From Pseudomonas asplenii (GTDB taxonomy: Bacteria; Pseudomonadota; Gammaproteobacteria; Pseudomonadales; Pseudomonadaceae), in the NCBI RefSeq assembly GCF_900105475.1, contig NZ_LT629777.1:3348001-3412000 (forward strand): a DNA stretch of 64,000 bases, read 5' to 3'. Positions within the stretch are counted from its first letter, which is position 1. Every line of letters starts with the position of its first letter. The notes under the pieces are model-generated. The model did no database searches. It was not told the origin of the DNA and saw only the letters and a list, made by a program, of their open reading frames with translations. A program made the position numbers and the translations under genes. This document shows, in pieces, positions 34,728-44,252 of the stretch.

Positions 34728-34762
34728 ACGGGTCATAGTCAGTTTTTCATAACTCACGGGTG
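34728..34762. mobile_element. Right end of the genomic island
   Basis: The chromosomal channel gene is intact in sequence up to the AAC codon complementary to 34763-34765. From 34762 leftwards the sequence is unrelated to that family, which continues with a Trp-Asp after VKVQN. Two ACGGGT hexamers (34728-34733 and 34756-34761) lie 28 bp apart at this edge and may be recombinase contacts. The left end is outside the window, so target duplication cannot be judged. Confidence 0.65.
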
Positions 34763-35464
34763 GTTCTGCACCTTGACCGTGTGCAGGGTGATGTCCACCA
34801 CGTCGCCGTCGGCACCGACCTGCGGCATTTCGATCCAGTCGCCGACCCGCAGCATGTCGTTGCTGGTCAGTTGCACGCTGGCGACGAACGACAGCAGGGT
34901 GTCCTTGTAGACCAACAGGATCACCGCCGACATGGCACCCAGACCGGACAGCAGCAACAGCGGCGAACGGTCAATCAGGGTGGCGACGATGACGATGGCA
35001 CCGAGCACGAACAACACCATTTTCGCCAGTTGCACATAACCCTTGATCGAGCGGGTGCGGGCGTGCTCGGTCCGTGCGTAGATGTCCAGCAGGGCATTGA
35101 GCAAGGCGCTCATGACCAGTATCTGGAACAGGATGGTCACCGCCAGCGCCAGGTTGCCGAGGAACAGCAGGCCGGTCTTGCCCAGATTCGGCACCAGGTA
35201 CAGGCCGAACTGGATCACCAGCGACGGTGTCATCTGTGCCAAGCGGTGAAACACCTTGTTCTGGCGCAGGTCGTTGAGCCAGTGCATCGCCGGTTGCCGC
35301 CCCAGCAGGCGGGTGGCGTGCAGGATCAGGTAGCGTGCCACGCGGCCGAGCAGCAGCGCGACGATCAGCAGCAGTGCCAGGGCCAGCCCGGTGTGCAGCA
35401 GCGGATGTTGGTCGAGGGCACCCCAGAGGTCCTGGGCGCCGATCCAGAGCTTTTTCATATCCAT
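34754..35464 (-). pseudogene. YbdG/MscS-type mechanosensitive channel gene, 3' part cut off by the island
   Basis: The readable 236 residues hold the N-terminal membrane helices and the start of the MscS beta domain (VYKDTLLSFVASVQL, then RVGDWIEMPQVGADGDVVDI, then LHTVKVQN). Proteins of this type, such as E. coli YbdG of about 415 aa, continue with a Trp-Asp-Lys-Thr stretch and a large cytosolic domain. Here two foreign codons and a TGA follow. I start at the ATG at 35464; the longer frame to 35554 lacks support. The missing half should lie at the left end of the island. The truncated protein is unlikely to gate normally. Confidence 0.85.
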
Positions 35465-35660
35465 GGGGGGTGAGGATTCTTCTGCAGGAAATGGCCGAAA
35501 GGGATTAGAGCATTTAAGCGGGTGAAGATGACCGTTGAAGACACGCCCGTTCACAAAAACGTCACTGTTTATCGGCCGTTGTGCAAAGAAACTCGGCCTC
35601 GGCGCTGGAAACCGTTAACCTATGCAGCTGATATTTTGCATTTCTTCGAGGTCAGCTCCC

Positions 35661-37007
35661 GTGTTTTCCCAATTCGCCCTGCACGAACGCCTGCTCAAAG
35701 CCGTGGCCGAGCTTAAATTTGTCGAGCCCACTCCGGTGCAGGCAGCGGCCATTCCGCTCGCGCTCGAAGGGCGTGACCTGCGGGTGACGGCGCAAACCGG
35801 CAGCGGCAAGACCGCCGCATTCGTCCTGCCGATCCTCAACCGCCTGATCGGTCCGGCGAAGGTCCGGGTCAGCATCAAGACCCTGATCCTGCTGCCAACC
35901 CGCGAGTTGGCCCAGCAGACGCTGAAGGAAGTCGAGCGCTTCTCGCAGTTCACTTTCATCAAGTCCGGCCTGATCACCGGCGGCGAAGACTTCAAGGTCC
36001 AGGCCGCCATGCTGCGCAAGGTGCCGGATATCCTGATCGGCACGCCGGGGCGGATGATCGAGCAACTGAACGCTGGCAACCTGGACCTCAAGGACGTCGA
36101 AGTGCTGGTGCTCGACGAAGCCGACCGCATGCTCGACATGGGCTTTGCCGAAGACGTGCAGCGCCTGGTCGAGGAGTGTCCGAATCGCCAGCAGACCATG
36201 CTGTTTTCCGCCACCACCGGCGGCTCCGGCCTGCGCGAGATGATCGCCAAGGTGCTGAACAACCCTGAGCACTTGCAGCTCAACGCCGTCAGCCAGATGA
36301 ACGAGACGACCCGTCAGCAGATCATCACCGCCGACCACGACCAGCACAAGGAACAGATCATCAACTGGCTGCTGGCCAACGAGACCTATCAGAAGGCTAT
36401 CGTGTTCACCAATACCAGGGCCATGGCCGACCGTATCTACGGCCGTCTGGTGGCTCAGGAATACAAGGCTTTCGTGTTGCACGGCGAGAAGGACCAGAAG
36501 GATCGCAAGCTGGCGATCGACCGCCTCAAGCAGGGCGCGGTGAAGATTCTCGTCGCCACCGACGTGGCCGCCCGTGGCCTGGACGTGGATGGCCTCGACC
36601 TGGTGATCAACTTCGACATGCCGCGCAGCGGCGACGAGTATGTGCACCGCATCGGCCGTACCGGGCGTGCCGGTAACGATGGCCTGGCGATCTCGCTGAT
36701 CTGCCATGGCGACTGGAACCTGATGTCGAGTATCGAGCGCTACCTCAAGCAGCGTTTCGAGCGTCGGGTCATCAAGGAGGTCAAGGGCACCTACGCTGGG
36801 CCGAAGAAGGTCAAGGCTTCGGGCAAGGCCGTGGGCGCCAAGAAGAAAAAGACCGATGCCAAGGGCGACAAGAAAAAGTCGTTGGCCAAGACACCGACCA
36901 AGCGCAAGAGCGCCAACCGTCCCAAGAGTGATGCTCCCGCACTCGTCAGCCAGGACGGCCTGGCGCCGCTCAAGCGGCGCAAGCCGCAGGCTTCGGCCGA
37001 CGAGTAA
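35661..37007 (+). CDS. DEAD-box ATP-dependent RNA helicase (SrmB/RhlE-like)
   Basis: The 448-aa protein has the full DEAD-box set: Q motif region FVEPTPVQAAAIPLAL, motif I TAQTGSGKTAAF, DEAD box VLVLDEADRMLDMGF, SAT motif LFSATTGG and motif VI HRIGRTGRAG. A Lys-rich disordered tail of about 70 residues follows, typical of Pseudomonas homologues that act in rRNA and ribosome assembly or cold growth. The GTG at 35661 with GAGGTC upstream gives the N-terminus FSQFALHERL; the longer frame to 35622 is less likely. It is divergent from the interrupted channel gene. Confidence 0.9.
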   Translation: MFSQFALHERLLKAVAELKFVEPTPVQAAAIPLALEGRDLRVTAQTGSGKTAAFVLPILNRLIGPAKVRVSIKTLILLPTRELAQQTLKEVERFSQFTFIKSGLITGGEDFKVQAAMLRKVPDILIGTPGRMIEQLNAGNLDLKDVEVLVLDEADRMLDMGFAEDVQRLVEECPNRQQTMLFSATTGGSGLREMIAKVLNNPEHLQLNAVSQMNETTRQQIITADHDQHKEQIINWLLANETYQKAIVFTNTRAMADRIYGRLVAQEYKAFVLHGEKDQKDRKLAIDRLKQGAVKILVATDVAARGLDVDGLDLVINFDMPRSGDEYVHRIGRTGRAGNDGLAISLICHGDWNLMSSIERYLKQRFERRVIKEVKGTYAGPKKVKASGKAVGAKKKKTDAKGDKKKSLAKTPTKRKSANRPKSDAPALVSQDGLAPLKRRKPQASADE

Positions 37008-37232
37008 CGCTCAACTGGCTGAGTGAAGCGGATAGCTGGGCAGGTCGTGGGGGCCGAAGTTGACGGCTGGTTTCAGGCCGGGCGGCGTCTCCATGGACCT
37101 GATAAGCAGCAGGTAGAGCAGCATCGCAAGGCTGCCGAGGGCGGTGCCTGCTAGATCCGTAGCCGCAGCTTCAGTTCGAGCCGTTCGTCCCGCGCCAAGC
37201 GCAATTGAGGTCGGGCTGTGGGTGCGGTATTC

Positions 37233-37262
37233 GACAAGGGGCAGCGTGGGCTGCCCCTTGTC
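37233..37262 (+). terminator. Hairpin downstream of the helicase gene
   Basis: GACAAGGGGCAGC and GCTGCCCCTTGTC form a perfect 13-bp stem with a GTGG loop, followed by GTTT. The T-run is short. It lies about 225 bp after the helicase stop. In between I see no gene, apart from a doubtful 35-codon minus-strand frame at about 37011-37118. Confidence 0.6.
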
Positions 37263-37375
37263 GTTTCCGCCCGACGGTCATGGCACTGGGGCAATCCGGC
37301 TGAACGGCCATGATCGTCGCCTGTCACTACAGATAAGGGAGACTTTTCCTATCCACAGTGGGAGGTAGCATCAGG

Positions 37376-37768
37376 ATGACGACTTATAACTGGGAGCTGA
37401 TCGAGCGTCTGCTCCATGAGGTGCAGAACAGCGCCGGCCATAACTTCGCTCCGCGGGCCTATGCCGAACAACATGCCACGGCCCAGGCGGCGGCCGGTCA
37501 GCCGCCGGGTAATCTGGATGAACTCAAGGCCCAGGCCGCCGATTACGAGCGGTTGTTGCTCAAGAACGGCTTTATCGCTCCGCGGCCGGAAGAGGAGGGT
37601 GGCAATGGCGAGAATTTTGTCCTGACGCCGCGTGGCTCCAGCCTGTTGAGTCTGATCGACAGCAGTATTCCCGGTCACGAGCATCCGCGGTGGGTCCTGG
37701 ATGAGCAACAGGATGCGCTGGACCCGCAGGTGTTCGATGAACTGGCGTCCAAGGCCCAGATTGCCTGA
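37376..37768 (+). CDS. Conserved hypothetical protein, DUF2513/winged-helix-like, 130 aa
   Basis: It starts TTYNWELIERLLHEVQN and later has KAQAADYERLLLKNGFI and ENFVLTPRGSSLLSLI. This is the layout of small winged-helix proteins of the DUF2513 type, in which a helical N-terminus is followed by a wing with LTPRG. GGAGG lies ten bases upstream of the ATG at 37376. It is conserved in Pseudomonas as far as I recall, with no known function. Confidence 0.7.
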   Translation: MTTYNWELIERLLHEVQNSAGHNFAPRAYAEQHATAQAAAGQPPGNLDELKAQAADYERLLLKNGFIAPRPEEEGGNGENFVLTPRGSSLLSLIDSSIPGHEHPRWVLDEQQDALDPQVFDELASKAQIA

Positions 37769-37799
37769 CGAAAGGCTTGAAATGCATTGATTGTTGGCT

Positions 37800-37828
37800 G
37801 TGAGGGCCTTTTCGCGAAGAGGCCCTCA
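37800..37828. terminator. Bidirectional terminator between convergent genes
   Basis: GTGAGGGCC, TTTTCGCGAAGA and GGCCCTCA form a stem of 8-9 bp. It lies 32 bp after the plus gene ending at 37768 and 11 bp after the minus gene ending at 37839, so it can serve both. Confidence 0.6.
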
Positions 37829-37838
37829 GGTCATGCAC

Positions 37839-38699
37839 TCAACTGTCCTTCAGGCACTTCATCTCACTGAAGTCCCGTCGCAGATCCGCAATGCGCTTGA
37901 GCAACAACTGCCGCTGGGTCGGGCTGCTTTCGGCCATGAGGTCGACGATCAGGCTGCGGGTCTCCCGCTCGGTATGCTCGTAGGCTTGGCGGTACTCGGC
38001 GGTCCACAGACTGTTCTGATGTTGCAGCAGTTGCCCGATCCGTTGCTCGAAATCAGCACTTTGGCGCTCGGCAACCGCTTCGCTTAATTGCGTCTGCCAG
38101 TACGCCCGGTTGGCGATCCACAAGCGGTTCTGCTCGCCGAGGGCGGTCGACCAGGCGATGACGCGTTGCTGTTGGCCCAGGCTCAGCGGGCCGATCCAGG
38201 CCTTCAGGCGTTTGCTCATCCGTTCACCGCGGTCGCGGATCTGCTCAGCCAGTGGGGGCGCGACGTACTCGGCCTGGCGTTCGCGCTGTTCCTTGGCGAA
38301 GGCCGCGTTCATCTCCGCAACTTGCCGGTCATCCAGACCCTTGAGCAGTTCGCTGGCCGATGGGGTGATTTGCCGGGCCACCTGGGCAATCGCCGCCCTG
38401 GCTTCGGCGGTGCGCGCCTGCAGTTGGGCGTCGTTGACCTGGCCGTTCTCGACCATGCCCTGTACCCGGTCCAGCCATTGCAGGTAGCCGGGCAGTTGCG
38501 TGGTGCAGTGCCATTGCAGATGTTCCTTGAGGCGTTCGTTGAGCCAGCCTTTCTGCTCGCGGTGCATGTCGATGTAGTCGCCGAGGGTCCAGGGGATGAT
38601 CACATCGAGATTGCGATAGGCCAGGCCGACCCGGCTACAGGCGGCGACTGCCAGGCTCAGGATCAGGCAGCAGAGCAATAAGGCGCGTCGACACGACAT
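37839..38699 (-). CDS. DUF6279-family lipoprotein
   Basis: The N-terminus is a lipoprotein signal (LLLCCLILSLAVAAC, with the Cys at about residue 21 as lipidation site). The mature part of about 265 residues is helical and Gln/Arg-rich, with RNLDVIIPWTLGDYIDM near its start, matching the Pseudomonas lipoprotein family DUF6279. It should sit in the outer membrane facing the periplasm. The ATG has AAGGA seven bases upstream. No function is established. It is divergent from the cvfB-like gene. Confidence 0.8.
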   Translation of the reverse strand: MSCRRALLLCCLILSLAVAACSRVGLAYRNLDVIIPWTLGDYIDMHREQKGWLNERLKEHLQWHCTTQLPGYLQWLDRVQGMVENGQVNDAQLQARTAEARAAIAQVARQITPSASELLKGLDDRQVAEMNAAFAKEQRERQAEYVAPPLAEQIRDRGERMSKRLKAWIGPLSLGQQQRVIAWSTALGEQNRLWIANRAYWQTQLSEAVAERQSADFEQRIGQLLQHQNSLWTAEYRQAYEHTERETRSLIVDLMAESSPTQRQLLLKRIADLRRDFSEMKCLKDS

Positions 38700-38831
38700 G
38701 AGCGGATCCTTGCTGGGGCGTTACCCCCATAGAACACCGGATGGCCTGGCGGTTCAATGCAAAGATGCACGGCGTGAAACACCCCATCCAAACTCGGGTA
38801 GAATGGCGGCCACGCAATGAGGGTATCGGAA

Positions 38832-39668
38832 ATGGCTTTAATCGGGCGCTACAACAGCTTGCAAGTGGTCAAGCACACTCACTTCGGTTTGTACCTTGAT
38901 GGTGCGCAGGATGGCGAGATTCTTCTGCCCAATCGCTATATCCCCAAGGATGTCCCCAGCGAAGACGAAGACTGGCTGAATGTTTTTGTCTATCTGGACA
39001 GTGACGACAAGCTGATCGCCACCACCGAGACCCCGAAAGTCCAGGTCGGCGAGTTCGCCAGCCTCAAGGTCAAGGAGGTCAACAGCATTGGCGTGTTCCT
39101 CGACTGGGGGCTGCCCAAGGACCTGCTGCTGCCGTATTCCGAAGAAAAGCGCCAGTTGAATGCCGGTGACTACTGCGTGGTGCACGTCTATCTCGACAAG
39201 CACACCCGCCGTATCACGGCTACTGCGCGTCTGGATCGTTACCTGGACAAGACGCCGGCCAACTACAAGGTCGGCCAGGAAGTCGATCTGCTGGTGGCCG
39301 AAACCACCGACATGGGTTTCAAGGCGATCATCAATAACAAGCACTGGGGCCTGATTCACAAGAATGAGGTGTTCAAGTTCCTGCGGTCTGGCAAGCGGGA
39401 AAAGGGCTACATCAAGCAGATCCGTGCCGACGGCAAGATCAGCCTGAGCCTGCAACCCGTCGGCGAAGAAGCCGCCGGCAGCCTGAACTCGAAGATCCTT
39501 GCCAAGCTGCGCGACAACAATGGCGTGTTGCCGGTCAGCGACAAGAGTGATCCGGCGTTGATCAGCGACCTCTTCGGTGTCAGCAAGGGCAACTTCAAGA
39601 AAGCCATCGGCACCCTCTACAAGAATGGCCAGATCGTCATTCATGCCGATCGTATCGAGCTGAGCTGA
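38832..39668 (+). CDS. CvfB-family S1 RNA-binding protein
   Basis: The 278-aa protein contains the CvfB layout: an S1-like domain at the start (GRYNSLQVVKHTHFGLYL), a second with VKEVNSIGVFLDWGLPKD, a third (KVGQEVDLLVAETTDMGFKA), and a C-terminal winged helix (DLFGVSKGNFKKAIGTLYK). CvfB-like proteins bind RNA and affect gene expression. The ATG at 38832 (MALIGRYN) is used; five extra codons to 38817 are possible. It has its own terminator and is monocistronic. Confidence 0.88.
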   Translation: MALIGRYNSLQVVKHTHFGLYLDGAQDGEILLPNRYIPKDVPSEDEDWLNVFVYLDSDDKLIATTETPKVQVGEFASLKVKEVNSIGVFLDWGLPKDLLLPYSEEKRQLNAGDYCVVHVYLDKHTRRITATARLDRYLDKTPANYKVGQEVDLLVAETTDMGFKAIINNKHWGLIHKNEVFKFLRSGKREKGYIKQIRADGKISLSLQPVGEEAAGSLNSKILAKLRDNNGVLPVSDKSDPALISDLFGVSKGNFKKAIGTLYKNGQIVIHADRIELS

Positions 39669-39675
39669 ACTCTGA

Positions 39676-39719
39676 CCGCCAAGGCCCCGACACCTGGCAC
39701 GGGGCCTTGGCGGTTTTTT
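39676..39719 (+). terminator. Intrinsic terminator of the cvfB-like gene
   Basis: CCGCCAAGGCCCCG and CGGGGCCTTGGCGG form a perfect 14-bp stem around ACACCTGGCA, followed by TTTTTT. It lies eight bases after the stop codon and is a textbook intrinsic terminator. Confidence 0.95.
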
Positions 39720-39949
39720 GCCGTGCCTGGGCGGCTGAATAAACTTCGTGTTCACTCTCTGTCAGCAAGTCTTGCCGAACTCAGCTATGTTTTCGTTACT
39801 ACGCCTGAACGCTTCGGGGGCGGTGACAGGGGACTGTCGGTCTTTCAAGCAATCTGCGCCGCCGGCGTCCAGGCGACGGATGGTCTCAGTGATTGCCTGA
39901 AGGTACCGATAGCCTTGGAATAGCGAGGCAAAAAGGGATTCTTGCAGTC

Positions 39950-41263
39950 ATGTTCAATTCTAATCTGAAGAAGATTCTAGAGAGCAAAGAAGAAGAGCTT
40001 TTCGAACTGAAGCAGCTGTTCCATGGCATGACGGCTGAGATGGTCTCGGTGGTGCTTGATCCGCAGTTTCGCATTATCGACTTCAACCAGCGTTTCCTTG
40101 ACCTGCTGGGCTACAAGGCCGAGCAGGTCAAGGATCGTCCGCTGGACAACTTCGTCCCGGCCTACGTCAAGAACCTGCCTTGTTTCCATAACCTGCAAGC
40201 GGCGGTGGCCAAGGGCGTATCGGTCAGCGACAACTACCGGTTCCTGCGCGCCGATGGCAGCCTGTCCTGGATGCACGGCAGTTGGCAGCCCGTGAAGAGC
40301 GAGAAGGGCGAGCTGCTGCACATCCGGTGCTTTGCCCGCGATGTCACTCATACGGTCGAAACCATGAAGGAGAACGAGGCCTTCATCCAGGCGCTGCTGC
40401 GCTCTACTGCGGTGATCGAATTCACTCTGGACGGCGAAGTGATCACCGCCAATGACCAGTTCCTGCGGGCCATGGGCTATTCGCTGGCGCAGATCGTCGG
40501 CAAGCACCACCGGATGTTCTGTTCGAGCGAAGAGGCGGCCTCCAGTCAGTACCAGGCATTCTGGGGCCGACTCAACCGTGGTGAGTACGTCGCCGATCGC
40601 TTCATGCGTGTCGACAGCCATGGGCGCGAAGTCTGGCTTGAGGCCACCTACAACCCGGTGCACGATGCCCAGGGCCAGCTCTACAAGGTGGTCAAGTTCG
40701 CCAGCGTGGTGACCGACCAGGTGGTACGCGAGAGAGAGGTCAGCGAGGCGGCAGGCATCGCCTATGGCATTTCGCAGCAGACTGACACCACTGCACAGCG
40801 CGGCGCCACGGTAGTGAAGAACACGGTATCGACCATGCAGGAAATTTCCGAGGAGATGCAGTCGGCCTCTGAAGGTATCGAGGCGCTGGGCAAGCAATCG
40901 ATGTTGATCACCTCGATGGTCCAGACCATTGGCAGCATCGCCGCTCAGACCAACCTGCTGGCGCTCAACGCCGCTATCGAGGCGGCCAGGGCCGGCGAGC
41001 AGGGGCGCGGGTTTGCGGTGGTGGCCGATGAGGTTCGGCAACTTGCCGGGCGCACCAGCGCCGCCACGGAGGAAATTGTCACGGTCGTCCAGCAGAACCA
41101 GAAGTTGGTGGACGAAGCGGTACGGGACATGTCCACCAGCCGCGTCAAGGCTGAGCAGGGCCTGTCCCTGGCCAACCAGGCGGGCGAGGTGATTGTCGAG
41201 ATCCAGGACGGTGCCAAGCAGGTGGTGGGCGCGGTAGGGCGCTTCGCCAATCAGCTGAAATGA
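39950..41263 (+). CDS. bdlA: Soluble PAS-PAS-methyl-accepting protein, BdlA-like
   Basis: The 437-aa protein has two PAS domains (about residues 25-140, with [20 protein letters not shown], and 145-265, with [20 protein letters not shown]) and an MCP signalling hairpin tip ([20 protein letters not shown]). There is no membrane segment. This is the architecture of P. aeruginosa BdlA, which controls biofilm dispersal. The gene next to gbuR/gbuA in P. aeruginosa (PA1423) is bdlA, so synteny agrees, though here a few genes differ. The ATG at 39950 ([14 protein letters not shown]) is used. The symbol is by analogy. Confidence 0.8.
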   Translation: MFNSNLKKILESKEEELFELKQLFHGMTAEMVSVVLDPQFRIIDFNQRFLDLLGYKAEQVKDRPLDNFVPAYVKNLPCFHNLQAAVAKGVSVSDNYRFLRADGSLSWMHGSWQPVKSEKGELLHIRCFARDVTHTVETMKENEAFIQALLRSTAVIEFTLDGEVITANDQFLRAMGYSLAQIVGKHHRMFCSSEEAASSQYQAFWGRLNRGEYVADRFMRVDSHGREVWLEATYNPVHDAQGQLYKVVKFASVVTDQVVREREVSEAAGIAYGISQQTDTTAQRGATVVKNTVSTMQEISEEMQSASEGIEALGKQSMLITSMVQTIGSIAAQTNLLALNAAIEAARAGEQGRGFAVVADEVRQLAGRTSAATEEIVTVVQQNQKLVDEAVRDMSTSRVKAEQGLSLANQAGEVIVEIQDGAKQVVGAVGRFANQLK

Positions 41264-41272
41264 GTGCCGTGG

Positions 41273-41323
41273 ACAAGCCAGCGCGCGGTTGATCGGTGTT
41301 CGCGCGTCGGCTTGTAGCTTTTT
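41273..41323 (+). terminator. Intrinsic terminator of the bdlA-like gene
   Basis: ACAAGCC pairs with GGCTTGT, and the inner GCGCG pairs with CGCGC, around GGTTGATCGGTGTT. AGCTTTTT follows. It lies ten bases after the stop codon. Confidence 0.8.
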
Positions 41324-41439
41324 GCCATGATTTAGCGTAATGAAAGCTCTGTAAAGGAAGCATTCGCCAGGACTTGGAGCTATGATCTGTGTGAGGCGGC
41401 CAAGAACCACCTCGCTCGCATTACCCTGAAGGGGGCTTT

Positions 41440-41571
41440 ATGAAAGATAAACTGCAAACCTGGCTCCACGACCTCGGGGTGGCCCTCGGTCTGATCGAAC
41501 CTCCGCTGCAACCGGTGCCGATCCGCACTGACGACGACCGCCGTCGCCGGCAACAGCAGCCACGCCGCTAA
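41440..41571 (+). CDS. PA1414-family small protein, 43 aa
   Basis: The short ORF with GAAGGGGG upstream encodes KDKLQTWLHDLGVALGLIEP and an Arg/Gln-rich tail. It matches the small Pseudomonas family known from PA1414, a small, abundant transcript in low oxygen in P. aeruginosa. The neighbours are consistent with that locus. It is too short for most gene callers. The function is unknown. Confidence 0.8.
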   Translation: MKDKLQTWLHDLGVALGLIEPPLQPVPIRTDDDRRRRQQQPRR

Positions 41572-41773
41572 GCGCCGAAGGCTCACCACATCCTATTGGC
41601 TGGGGCAATCGATGCCGTTCGCTGGCGCAGGGGCACGACGGTTGTCGAGCCCCGTTCGACATTTGCGATGCTTCCATGGACCCGCTGCCCTATCCCCCAA
41701 CCATGGGCGCAGAGTGGTGTGATAAACAACGGATGCGACAATCGACGCCGCATCCGCTGAAGCAAACGCCGTA

Positions 41774-43153
41774 TCAGATAGCGCTGGCCAGGGTTGCCGG
41801 GCGCCGTGACAACAGGCTGATGACGATGAAGCTGACCAGGCCGATGGCCAGGCTGTAGTAGATCGGCGTGTTGGAATCCAGGCCATCCTTGAACATGAAT
41901 ACCAGTGCGGTGATGAAGCCCAGCGTCATGCTGCTGATCGCGCCGGCGGTGGTGGCGCGTTTCCAGTAGATGGCACCGATCAGCGGGATCAGCATGCCGC
42001 CCACCAACAGGTTGTAGGCCAGGGTCAGGGCACTGATCACATCACTCACCACCAGGGCGATACCCAGCACTACCAGGCCGGTCAGGCAGGTGAACAGGCG
42101 GTTGAGCGCCAGGCTCGACTGCTTGCCGCCGCGCAGCTTGGGCAACAGGTCTTCGGTCAGAACGGTGGATGCCGCCAGCAGGCCAGCGCTGGCGGTGGAC
42201 ATCATTGCCGCCAGGGCGGCGGCGATCACCAGACCGCGAATGCCGTCCGGCAGCGACAGTTTGACGATCGCGGCAAAGGCGTTGTTGACGTTATCCAGGT
42301 GCGGAATCAGTACGTGGGCGGCCATGCCGATCAGCGCGCAGGCCAGACCGTAGACGATGCAGTAGACCCCGGCGACGCTGCCGGCGTACTTCGCGACCTG
42401 CTCATCCTTGGCGGTGAATACCCGTTGCCAGATGTCCTGGCCGATCAGAATGCCGAAGAAGTAGATCATGAAGTAGGTGATGATGGTGTCCCAGCCGATG
42501 GTGGTGAAGCTGAAGCTGCTGGACGGCAGCTTGCTCACCAGTTCGTCCCAGCCACCGACGCGGTACAGGCAGATCGGCAACAGGATGAACATCAGACCGA
42601 CGGTCTTGATGATGAACTGGACGATGTCGGTCAGGGTCAGCGACCACATGCCACCGATAGTCGAGTAGACCACCACCACGCCGCCGCCGAGCAGTACCGA
42701 GATCCAGAACGGCAGATCGAACAGCACTTGCAGCACGGTGCCGATGGCGAGGGTCGAGGTCACCCCGATCATCAATGCATAGGCGAGCATGATCACCGCG
42801 CTGGCCTGGCGAGCCAGGGGGGTGTAGCGCTTTTCCAGCACCTGGGTGACGGTGAAGATCTTCAGTTTGAGCAGCGGTTTGGCGAGGAACAGGTTCAGCG
42901 CGATGATCCCCAGGCCCAGTGCCGCACACAGCCAGAAACCTGAAATGCCGTGGACATAACCCAGGCGCACGGTACCGACGGTGGAGGCACCGCCCAGCAC
43001 CGTGGCGGCCATGGTGCCCATGTACAGGGTCGGGCCGAGGTTGCGGCCGGCCACCAGGTAGTCTTCGTGGGTCTTGGCCTTGCGCATGCCGTAGTAACCG
43101 AGCAGCAGCATGCCAGCGGCATAAAAGAGTACAACCACTATATCCAGGGCCAT
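41774..43153 (-). CDS. Sodium:solute symporter (PA1418-like)
   Basis: The 459-aa membrane protein of the SSS family has about 13 helices. It starts ALDIVVVLFYAAGMLLLGYY and has the family's GGASTVGTVRLGYVHGISGF and SGLLAASTVLTEDLLP segments, the latter with the sodium-site residues. It follows the guanidinobutyrase gene on the same strand by 65 bp, so it is probably in the gbuA operon and may import 4-guanidinobutyrate or a related compound. This substrate is inferred from position. The ATG has GGAG about ten bases upstream. Confidence 0.88.
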   Translation of the reverse strand: MALDIVVVLFYAAGMLLLGYYGMRKAKTHEDYLVAGRNLGPTLYMGTMAATVLGGASTVGTVRLGYVHGISGFWLCAALGLGIIALNLFLAKPLLKLKIFTVTQVLEKRYTPLARQASAVIMLAYALMIGVTSTLAIGTVLQVLFDLPFWISVLLGGGVVVVYSTIGGMWSLTLTDIVQFIIKTVGLMFILLPICLYRVGGWDELVSKLPSSSFSFTTIGWDTIITYFMIYFFGILIGQDIWQRVFTAKDEQVAKYAGSVAGVYCIVYGLACALIGMAAHVLIPHLDNVNNAFAAIVKLSLPDGIRGLVIAAALAAMMSTASAGLLAASTVLTEDLLPKLRGGKQSSLALNRLFTCLTGLVVLGIALVVSDVISALTLAYNLLVGGMLIPLIGAIYWKRATTAGAISSMTLGFITALVFMFKDGLDSNTPIYYSLAIGLVSFIVISLLSRRPATLASAI

Positions 43154-43218
43154 GACGGCGTGTCTCCAATTGTAGTTTTTATGGTGAAACAGTTGGTTTT
43201 CAGGGGCCTGTGGGCGGC

Positions 43219-44169
43219 TCAGCGGTGAGCCACGCCTGGAAGTACACAGAGCATTTCGTACAGCAGGTTGGCGCCCAGCAGCGAGGTGTTGCCGGTGGTG
43301 TCGTAGGGCGGTGAGACTTCCACCAGGTCGCAGCCGACCAGGTCGAGGCCCTGGCAGCCGCGGACGATCTCCAGGGCCTGGATGGTGGTCAGGCCGCCGA
43401 TTTCCGGCGTGCCGGTGCCCGGTGCCCAGGCCGGGTCGATGCCGTCGATGTCGAAGCTCAGGTAGACCGGGCCGTTGCCGACCTTTTCACGGACTTCGGC
43501 CATCAGCGGCGCGAGGGACTTGTGCCAACATTCTTCGGCCTGGACCACGCGAAAGCCTTGCTTGCGGCTCCAGTTGAAGTCTTCGGCGGTATAACCCTGG
43601 GCGCGCAGGCCGATCTGCACGACGCGGTCGCAGTCCAGCAGACCTTCTTCGACGGCGCGGCGGAAGGTGGTGCCGTGGGCGATTTTCTCGCCGAACATGT
43701 GATCGTTGACATCCGCGTGGGCATCGATATGCACCAGGCCGACCTTGCCGTGTTTCTTGTGGATCGCTCGCAGGATCGGCAGGGTGATGGTGTGGTCGCC
43801 GCCCAGGGTCAGCGGGATGACATTGTGTTCGAGGATCGCGTCGTAGGACTCCTCGATAATGCGCACGGCGTCGAGCAGATTGAATGTGTTGATCGCCACG
43901 TCACCGATGTCGGCGACCGACAGCGAGTCGAACGGCGCGGCGCCAGTGGCCATGTTGTAGGGGCGGATCATCACCGACTCGGCACGGATTTCCCGTGGGC
44001 CGAAACGGGTCCCGGAGCGCAGTGAGGTCCCGATATCCAGCGGTACGCCAACGAACGCGGCGTTGAGGCCGGCGGGCGATTGCAGGTGGGGGAGGCGCAT
44101 CATGGTGGCGATGCCGCCGAAACGCGGCATTTCGTTACCGCCCAGTGGTTGGTGAAGAATCTTGTCCAC
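43219..44169 (-). CDS. gbuA: Guanidinobutyrase (ureohydrolase family)
   Basis: The 316-aa ureohydrolase hydrolyses 4-guanidinobutyrate to 4-aminobutyrate and urea, a step of arginine and agmatine catabolism. The manganese-binding motifs are GGDHTITLP, HIDAHADVN and SFDIDGIDPAWAPG. The N-terminus MDKILHQPLGGNEMPRFGG is as I recall for P. aeruginosa GbuA. It starts at a GTG with GAGG eight bases upstream. The divergent gene is gbuR and the downstream gene a symporter. Expression is expected to be induced by 4-guanidinobutyrate through GbuR. Confidence 0.93.
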   Translation of the reverse strand: MDKILHQPLGGNEMPRFGGIATMMRLPHLQSPAGLNAAFVGVPLDIGTSLRSGTRFGPREIRAESVMIRPYNMATGAAPFDSLSVADIGDVAINTFNLLDAVRIIEESYDAILEHNVIPLTLGGDHTITLPILRAIHKKHGKVGLVHIDAHADVNDHMFGEKIAHGTTFRRAVEEGLLDCDRVVQIGLRAQGYTAEDFNWSRKQGFRVVQAEECWHKSLAPLMAEVREKVGNGPVYLSFDIDGIDPAWAPGTGTPEIGGLTTIQALEIVRGCQGLDLVGCDLVEVSPPYDTTGNTSLLGANLLYEMLCVLPGVAHR

Positions 44170-44252
44170 GGGTAAGCCTCATCATGTGTTCTGTTATCAG
44201 GGGACCGATTCTGCGAAACCCGCCGGCCGGGAAAAATCGCTGCCGGTAAATA

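Noticed and set aside
34760..35473. Long plus-strand frame rich in Gln/His opposite the channel gene
   Set aside because: It is an antisense shadow of a GC-rich gene. Composition is typical of such shadows and no start context or family is seen.
35652..36707. 351-codon minus-strand frame opposite the DEAD-box helicase
   Set aside because: Shadow of the helicase gene; His/Val/Gln-rich and without motifs.
39977..41410. 477-codon minus-strand frame opposite the bdlA-like gene
   Set aside because: Shadow of a gene with clear PAS and MCP motifs.
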